Source of the DNA: Sulfitobacter albidus
Lineage (GTDB): Bacteria > Pseudomonadota > Alphaproteobacteria > Rhodobacterales > Rhodobacteraceae
Direction: 5' to 3'
DNA length: 64,000 nucleotides
NCBI RefSeq assembly: GCF_018200035.1
Contig: NZ_CP073581.1
Coordinates: 1,980,501-2,044,500 of the forward strand
Numbering within the stretch: position 1 is the stretch's first letter; the number at the start of each line of letters is the position of its first letter. The notes beneath the pieces were generated by a model. The model searched no databases, had not been told where the DNA came from, and was given only the letters and a program-made list of their open reading frames with translations. Both the position numbers and the translations under genes were made by a program. Below, one piece after another: positions 58,724-64,000 of the stretch.

Positions 58724-59250
58724 AATCGGTCCAAGACTACATTCGCACCATCCCCGACTTCCCGCACGAGGGGATCATGTTTCGCGATGTCACGACGCTT
58801 TTTGCCGATCCGCGCGGGTTCCGCATGGCGATCGACCAGATGCTGCACCCCTACGCGGGCGTCGCCATCGACAAGGTCGTGGGCCTTGAGGCGCGCGGCT
58901 TCATCATGGGCGGGGCGATTGCGCATCAGCTCTCCATCGGTTTCGTCCCCATCCGCAAGAAGGGGAAGTTGCCCGGCAAGACCCTGAGCCAGGACTACAA
59001 ACTGGAATACGGCGAGGCCACGATGGAGATCCACGACGACGCGATCAAACCCGGCGAGCGGGTGTTGGTCGTCGACGATCTGCTCGCCACCGGCGGCACG
59101 GCGGAGGCGGGGATCAAGCTGCTGGAGAAGCTCGGCGCCGAAATCGTATCGACCTCCTTCATCATTGACCTGCCCGAACTGGGTGGGCGCAAGCGGCTGG
59201 AGGCCATGGGCATGGACGTGCAGGCGCTCTGCGCCTTTGACGGGCTCTAG
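58720..59250 (+). CDS. apt: Adenine phosphoribosyltransferase
   Basis: 176 residues starting [24 protein letters not shown]-binding motif [20 protein letters not shown] near residue 119, adenine-site region [18 protein letters not shown] near 58, and [20 protein letters not shown] near 85. It makes AMP from adenine and PRPP, completing salvage of the adenine freed by MtnP. Ends overlap by 4 bp with the convergent FAD oxidoreductase gene. Confidence 0.96.
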   Translation: MKSVQDYIRTIPDFPHEGIMFRDVTTLFADPRGFRMAIDQMLHPYAGVAIDKVVGLEARGFIMGGAIAHQLSIGFVPIRKKGKLPGKTLSQDYKLEYGEATMEIHDDAIKPGERVLVVDDLLATGGTAEAGIKLLEKLGAEIVSTSFIIDLPELGGRKRLEAMGMDVQALCAFDGL

Positions 59251-60665
59251 ACCGCGCGCAGCACCGCGCCGGGGTTCATGATGCCACGCGGGTCCAGCGC
59301 CGCCTTGATCGCGCGCATCGCCGATAGCTTTGCCGGATCGGTATAGCGTTCCAGATCCCCGACCTTCAGCCGCCCTACGCCATGCTCGGCAGAGACGCTG
59401 CCGCCCAGTTCGTGCACCAGATCATGCACGCAGGTCTTGATCGCGTCGCGCTGGTTTTTGTGGTCGGCGCGGCTGCGTCCCGGCTGCGGAAACACGTTGT
59501 AGTGCAGGTTGCCGTCGCCCACATGGCCGAAACAATTGATGCGGAAATCGCCCAGTTTCGCCAATCGCTCCCCCGCTTCGCCGATGAAGCCCGGTATCGC
59601 GCCCAGCGGCACGGAAATGTCGTGTGACGAGACCGAGCCGATGCGCCGGTTCGCCTCCGGGATGCTTTCGCGGATGGTCCAGAAATCCCGCCCCTGCTGG
59701 GCGCTCTGCGCGATCAGCCCATCGCTGACCAGCCCGTCCTCGAGGGCTGCGGCAAACAGCGCCTCAAGCGCCTGCGCCGGGTCGAGCGCGGCGGAGGTCC
59801 CGACCTCGATCAGGACGGACCATTCGGGGATCGTGTCAAAGGGGATACGCACCTCTGGCATGGTTTCCGCCAGAAAATCAAAGCCTTGTCGGTGGATCAG
59901 CTCAAACGCGCTGACGGTCTCTCCCATCTGGTCACGCGCCAGCGCCAGCAGGCTAAGTGCTGCGGCGGCGTCGCGGATCACCAAAAGCGCCGTGCCCGTG
60001 CGCGCGGGCCGCGGGGAGAGTTTCAGCGCGGCGGCGGTGATCACGCCCAGCGTGCCCTCGGCGCCGATCAGCAGGTGGCGCAGATCGTAGCCGGTGTTGT
60101 TCTTGCGCAGCCGCGTCAGCCCGTGCCAGATTTGCCCATCGGGCAGCACGGCCTCAAGACCCAGGCACAGATCGCGCGCGTTACCGTAGCGCAGCACGCC
60201 CGTGCCGCCCGCGTTCGTCGCCAGATTGCCGCCGATGCGGGCGGATCCTTCGGCGGCAAGGCTCAGCGGGAACAGACGGCCTGCGTCCTCGGCGGCCTTC
60301 TGGATATCGGCGAGGATCACGCCGGCCTCGGCGACCAGCACGTTTTCCTCGGGCAGCACGTCGCGGATCGCGGTCATCCGCTCCAGCGACAGGATCAGGG
60401 GTGCTGCACCCTCGGGCGCCACCTGCCCGCCCACCAGCCCCGTACCGCCGCCGTAGGGGACAACGCCGACGCGCGCCTCACCGGCCATGCGGATCAGGGT
60501 CGCGACCTCTTGCGCGCTGCGGGGGCGTGCCAGCACACCCGCCTGCCCCGCGTAGCGCCCGCGCGGCTCTTCGAGGTATCGCGCCTCGGGGGTGTCAATC
60601 GTGCCCTCCGGCAACGCGGCGGCGAGGGTCTGAGCAAAGGCGGGGGTGGCGGGGTTGAGGTCCAT
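59247..60665 (-). CDS. FAD-linked oxidoreductase (D-2-hydroxyacid / glycolate oxidase GlcD type)
   Basis: 472 residues from the ATG at 60665. The PCMH-type FAD domain has [21 protein letters not shown] near residue 68, [22 protein letters not shown] near 138 and [20 protein letters not shown] near 200. The C-terminal domain ends with [14 protein letters not shown] (metal-binding His) and AEHGVGRLK. It oxidises a D-2-hydroxyacid such as D-lactate, D-2-hydroxyglutarate or glycolate; no glcE or glcF partner is present, which favours a single-subunit D-lactate/D-2-hydroxyglutarate dehydrogenase. Confidence 0.92.
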   Translation of the reverse strand: MDLNPATPAFAQTLAAALPEGTIDTPEARYLEEPRGRYAGQAGVLARPRSAQEVATLIRMAGEARVGVVPYGGGTGLVGGQVAPEGAAPLILSLERMTAIRDVLPEENVLVAEAGVILADIQKAAEDAGRLFPLSLAAEGSARIGGNLATNAGGTGVLRYGNARDLCLGLEAVLPDGQIWHGLTRLRKNNTGYDLRHLLIGAEGTLGVITAAALKLSPRPARTGTALLVIRDAAAALSLLALARDQMGETVSAFELIHRQGFDFLAETMPEVRIPFDTIPEWSVLIEVGTSAALDPAQALEALFAAALEDGLVSDGLIAQSAQQGRDFWTIRESIPEANRRIGSVSSHDISVPLGAIPGFIGEAGERLAKLGDFRINCFGHVGDGNLHYNVFPQPGRSRADHKNQRDAIKTCVHDLVHELGGSVSAEHGVGRLKVGDLERYTDPAKLSAMRAIKAALDPRGIMNPGAVLRAV

Positions 60666-60703
60666 CCCCCTTGATCCACCGCCCCGCGCGGGGTTGCAAG
60701 CGG

Positions 60704-61531
60704 TCAATCGTCGCGGATATAGCCCGCGCGCAGCACCATGATCGTCGGCTGCGAGGGAAGCGTGTCGCGGCGCACGGTCAGGCGGCTGTCCTCCAGCCGT
60801 ACCACGGTGAAATCATCCGCCATCCCCTCCAGAAAATCCTCCAACGCGAACAGCGAGAACCAGTGCATCGGGATCACGATGGACGCGCGCAGACGTTTGA
60901 GCACGCGGATCATCGTCGCCTGATCGAGTGTGAACCCGCCATCCACCGGCGCCATCACCACATCGAGCCGCCCAATGGCTGCGTATTGCTCATCGTTGGG
61001 CTCATGGTGCAGGTGGCCAAGGTGGCCGATGCACAGGCCCGCCATCTCGAAGATGAAGATCGAATTGCCGTCCTCCTCCACCCCCGACCATTGCGAACGG
61101 ATGTCGGTGGACACGTTGCGCACCAGCACCTCGCCCAGATCGAGGCGATGGGTGATGCCTTCCCCGAACGGCCCCCAGCCGGGCAGTACGTGCGGGATCG
61201 CCGGATCAGGGTTGGAGGTCCAATGGGTGTCGTGGGCGTGATTCATGGTGACCACGTCCGGGATCATGCGCGTCGATCCGATGAAGCCGGTGAAATCGGT
61301 GACCATATTCAGCCCGCCGTGGCTTCGGATCAGGAAACTCGCGTGCGCGACGTAGTGCAGATCGACCGCTTCCTCGGCCACGGGGGTGAGCGAGGCGCGA
61401 TGCACATAGGACATTCCCGGCGTCGCATCGGCGAGCGCGTGGCAATGGGAGGGCGTGCGCGTGGTCTGCTGGGCGGCGACAAGGCCGGGCAGACACGCAA
61501 GGGCGGCGGCAAAAATCACGGATCTGATCAT
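60704..61531 (-). CDS. Secreted MBL-fold metallo-hydrolase (UlaG-like)
   Basis: 275 residues. Sec signal to about residue 20 (LACLPGLVAAQQ). Metallo-beta-lactamase-like pattern: LHYVAHASFLIRSHGGLNMVTD near residue 60, the metal-binding MNHAHDTHW (HxHxxH-like) near 100, GLCIGHLGHLHHEP near 165, and a final His in SIVIPMHWFSLF near 225. A periplasmic hydrolase; substrate unknown. 38 bp upstream of the FAD oxidoreductase on the same strand, so probably co-transcribed. Confidence 0.85.
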   Translation of the reverse strand: MIRSVIFAAALACLPGLVAAQQTTRTPSHCHALADATPGMSYVHRASLTPVAEEAVDLHYVAHASFLIRSHGGLNMVTDFTGFIGSTRMIPDVVTMNHAHDTHWTSNPDPAIPHVLPGWGPFGEGITHRLDLGEVLVRNVSTDIRSQWSGVEEDGNSIFIFEMAGLCIGHLGHLHHEPNDEQYAAIGRLDVVMAPVDGGFTLDQATMIRVLKRLRASIVIPMHWFSLFALEDFLEGMADDFTVVRLEDSRLTVRRDTLPSQPTIMVLRAGYIRDD

Positions 61532-61780
61532 GCAATCAGGCTAGCACCGCCCAGAAAATTCACCAAACAAGATCGGCATCAAAGTTTCTGGCAGCCAATA
61601 TCCGCGCCCCGCGTGATCCCCTGTAACACGGCGCGCGCCCATATTTACGGCAGTTTGCGAACGGCCTCACGCGGGTGTGTTCGGGCGGATCACGGACCGT
61701 CACAGGCAATTCATTTGAACGGATCGGGGGGCTGCCCAACTCGGTTTCACAACGACAGCAACCCCCGAAAGGAACATAAA

Positions 61781-62086
61781 ATGAAACCGATCCTCGCAAC
61801 TTTCACCGGCCTTATTCTCGCAACCGGCGTGGCGCTGACCGCCTCTGCCGCGCAGGCAGGCACCACCGCCACCACCTACACCCAGAACGGTGTGACCTGG
61901 ACCGATAACGCCGCCGTGCCGCTCTTTGGCTCCAACACACGCGACCGGGCCTGGGGCGCGCAGTACGAGAACCACTTTGGCAGCCCCTTCCACGGCAACT
62001 ACGGCGCACAGGGCACCTATACCAAGGAGCTTTATGACCAGATCAACGCCAACAACCATGGCTCCAAGCGCGCGCACCGCAACTGA
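61781..62086 (+). CDS. Small secreted protein of unknown function (101 aa)
   Basis: The ATG at 61781 follows CGAAAGGAAC, a good ribosome-binding site. Residues 1-26 are a clear Sec signal (ILATGVALTASAAQA). The mature part of about 75 residues is rich in Thr, Asn, Gly and aromatic residues (TWTDNAAVPLFGSNTRDRAW, NHFGSPFHGNYG) and ends with a basic tail GSKRAHRN. No Cys and no family that I recognise. The 249-bp gap before it holds its promoter; nothing else is evident there. Confidence 0.7.
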   Translation: MKPILATFTGLILATGVALTASAAQAGTTATTYTQNGVTWTDNAAVPLFGSNTRDRAWGAQYENHFGSPFHGNYGAQGTYTKELYDQINANNHGSKRAHRN

Positions 62087-62095
62087 TGCGCGCCG

Positions 62096-62680
62096 TCACG
62101 TGGCGGCCGTTTTCCCCCGGCGGTCGCCACGCAGATGCGCGTACAGAACATGGGTGCGCCAGCGCCCGTCAATCTGAAGATAGCTTTGCGCGACCCCTTC
62201 GTATTTGAAGCCCGTCCGCTCCAGCAGCCCCCGCGAGGGGGTATTTTCGGGCAAACACGCCGCCTCGATCCGGCTGAGATCCAGATGATTGAAAGCGTAA
62301 TGCACGACCGTCTCAATCGCCTCGCGCATGTAGCCTTGCCGCGCGAATGCCGCCCCCGTCCAATACCCCAAAGTTCCCGCCAGCGCAGGCCCCCGCCGGA
62401 TATTGTCGAGCGTGATCGCCCCCAGCAGAACCTGGTCTGTGCGCCGGATCATGAACAGCGGCAGCGCCGTGCCCGCGTTGACCGAGCGGTTGGCCCAATA
62501 GACGCGATTGGAGAACGCCTTCCGCGACAGGTGATCGCGCGCCCATGTCGGCTCCCACGGGGTGAGGAATTCGCGGCTTTCACTGCGCAGGGCCACCCAG
62601 GCGCGATGATCGTTGTGCACCGGCGGGCGCAGGGTCATGCGCTCGGTTTCCAGCCTGAGTTTACGCAGGCCAAGCAACAT
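62096..62680 (-). CDS. GNAT-family acetyltransferase, RimJ/RimL type
   Basis: 194 residues. RimJ-like layout: LETERMTLRPPVHNDHRAWV near the N-terminus, LGAITLDNIRRGPALAGTLG near 85, the acetyl-CoA loop in TGAAFARQGYMREAIETVVH near 108, and EAACLPENTPSRGLLERTGF near 140. Such enzymes acetylate protein N-termini or small amines. Its ATG shares one base with the stop of the peptidase gene (TAATG), so it is coupled to it. Confidence 0.92.
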   Translation of the reverse strand: MLLGLRKLRLETERMTLRPPVHNDHRAWVALRSESREFLTPWEPTWARDHLSRKAFSNRVYWANRSVNAGTALPLFMIRRTDQVLLGAITLDNIRRGPALAGTLGYWTGAAFARQGYMREAIETVVHYAFNHLDLSRIEAACLPENTPSRGLLERTGFKYEGVAQSYLQIDGRWRTHVLYAHLRGDRRGKTAAT

Positions 62681-63941
62681 TACGCAGCGCGCCGCTTTTG
62701 CAGATCCTCAAGGCTTGGCGCGCTCTCAACCGGACCATAGAGCGCCATCGCCGCCGGGGCCTCAGACGCCATGCGGCCCGCAAAATCACGCACGTCCCCG
62801 GTGGTGACCGCGTCGATCTGGGCGATGGTTTCTTCCAGCGGCGGAATACGGTCCCAGATCTGAATGAGGCGCGCCAGCCGTTCGGCGCGGTTGCTGGGGC
62901 TTTCCAGCCCCATGAGCAGCCCGGCCTTCATCTGCGCCCGCGCCCGCGCGACTTCCGCCGGAGACATATCGGTGGCGGCGCGCTTCATCTCATCGATGGT
63001 GATGCCCGCGAGTTCGGGCAACTGATCGCCGGAGGTGCCCGCGTAGACGGTCATCATCCCGGTATCGGCGTAGGCCCCCGCCTGCGCAAAGATCGTGTAG
63101 CACAGCCCGCGGTTTTCACGCACTTCCTGGAACAGGCGGCTCGACATGCCGCCCCCAAGTGCTGAGGCATAGATCTGCGCCACATAGATGTCGTCGGCAC
63201 GGTAGCCGGGGCTCTCGAACCCCAGCGCAAAATGCGCCTGCTCCAGCGGTTTGATGACCCGGTGCTCCCCGCCCGCAAAGACGGCCGGCAACGCCTCGGC
63301 CTGCTGGTGCGGCGTCATATCTCCGAACAGCCGTTCGGCCATCTCGCACAGCGCGTCGTGATCGACGGCACCGGCGGCGGCAAGGATCATCTGATCGGGT
63401 CCGTAGTGCTGATCGATGAACCCCGTCAGATCCTTGCGGCTAAAGGCCGATACACGCTCCGCCGGCCAAGGATCGTGCGGCCCATGGGCTGATCGGGATA
63501 GGCCTGCTCCTGCAACCAGTCGAATATCACGTCGTCGGGCGTGTCGAGCGCCTGACCGATCTCTTGCAGGATCACGCCGCGCTCCACCTCGATCTCGGCC
63601 TTGTCCATCACCGGGTTGCGCAGGATATCGGCGATCACCTCCAACCCCAGCGGCACGTCGTTTTCCAGCACGCGCACGTAATACGCCGTGACTTCGCGCG
63701 AGGTATAGGCGTTGATATAGCCGCCCACGTCCTCGATCGCCTCGGCGATTTGCAGCGCCGATCGCGTCGCGGTGCCCTTGAACGCCATATGTTCCAGAAA
63801 ATGCGCAATGCCGTTCTGCGCAGCCGTCTCATGGCGCCCACCGGCGCCCACCCACACCCCGATGGAGGCAGAGGCGAGCCCCGGCATGTGTTCGGTCACA
63901 ACGCGGAATCCGTTGGAGAGGCGATGGGTTTGCAGGCTCAC
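62680..63941 (-). pseudogene. M16-family (pitrilysin/mitochondrial processing peptidase-like) zinc peptidase, one frameshift
   Basis: GTG start at 63941 overlapping the upstream stop (GTGA). The zinc motif HxxEH is in GIAHFLEHMAFKGTATRS near residue 47, with the distal Glu in the EVERGVILQE segment near 120. The frame breaks at the GG at 63464-63465; one added base gives GRTILGPAERVSAFSRKDLT and joins the second half (LFGDMTPHQQAEALP, FALGFESPGYRADD), for about 420 residues, normal for the family. As printed, the second (non-catalytic) domain would be lost. Confidence 0.9.
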
Positions 63942-64000
63942 TGGGCGATCAGTCCTTTGATATGGGTCTTGAGGGCCTCAAGATCGTTGGGCACCCGGGT
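63938..64000 (-). CDS. C-terminal tail of the upstream gene, probably threonine synthase (partial)
   Basis: Twenty codons ending in TGA (TRVPNDLEALKTHIKGLIAQ) enter from the right edge. The stop overlaps the GTG of the M16 peptidase gene. The tail resembles the C-terminal helix of threonine synthase, and thrC precedes an M16 peptidase and a GNAT gene in many Rhodobacterales as I recall; with only 20 residues this remains an inference. Confidence 0.5.
   Translation of the reverse strand, partial: TRVPNDLEALKTHIKGLIAQ

Overview
The window looks like a chromosomal segment of a GC-rich alphaproteobacterium, most likely a Rhodobacterales (Roseobacter-group) species. The inference rests on high GC with strong G/C third-position bias, a PutA that lacks the N-terminal DNA-binding domain and is paired with a divergent Lrp-type regulator, a MetR/metF pair, the pcm-tolC-PopZ-like order, a probable thrC tail followed by M16 peptidase and GNAT genes, and many short secreted or twin-arginine proteins typical of this group. 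No replication, plasmid or phage structural genes are seen. The species cannot be named from this evidence.

Layout. 1-6.3 kb: an AraC regulator (cut by the window edge), a divergent Tat-exported nitroreductase-like gene with a coupled MarR regulator, a DMT exporter, an RTX calcium-binding protein and a SnoaL-like secreted protein. 6.4-12.1 kb: a tightly overlapping RND efflux operon (adaptor, pump, outer-membrane factor). 12.2-13.6 kb: a gene-poor stretch, tRNA-Leu and a TPR protein. 13.6-23.5 kb: putR/putA, rhomboid protease, GFA-family enzyme, inositol monophosphatase, CurA-like reductase, metR/metF and a thioesterase. 23.5-26.8 kb: a DUF2235 hydrolase coupled to a form II CoxL-like molybdenum hydroxylase. 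27-33.9 kb: valS, crotonase, a tiny Tat protein and two aminotransferases. 34-44.4 kb: MsbA-like exporter, glycosyltransferase, YgfZ, EF-P, cobQ, a PopZ-like acidic protein, TolC, Pcm and tRNA-Cys. 44.4-52.1 kb: a lower-GC island directly after tRNA-Cys. It carries a LuxR-type regulator, an amidase and a complete branched-chain/amide ABC importer with a fused permease-ATPase, and ends in a transposase fragment. 52.2-64 kb: GNAT, flavin reductase, GAF histidine kinase, SulP transporter, an adenine-salvage cluster (mtnP ... apt), FAD oxidoreductase, secreted MBL-fold hydrolase, a small secreted protein, GNAT, M16 peptidase and the tail of the next gene.

Genes that work together. The RND trio forms one envelope-spanning efflux pump. 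PutR very likely controls PutA, and MetR controls metF. MtnP releases adenine, which Apt converts to AMP. The island amidase, binding protein, permeases and ATPases look like a substrate-inducible system that imports and hydrolyses an amide; a perfect 22-bp palindrome lies in front of it.

Caution for users. Eight genes are broken by nine apparent frameshifts, and every one is repaired by adding a single base, nearly always a G or C in a G/C run. This one-sided pattern is more easily explained by base-calling deletions than by gene decay. Those genes are typed as pseudogenes here because the sequence as given is broken, but they may be intact in the organism. The best candidate for an undescribed system is the LuxR-amidase-ABC island; the other unusual signals are small structured intergenic repeats.
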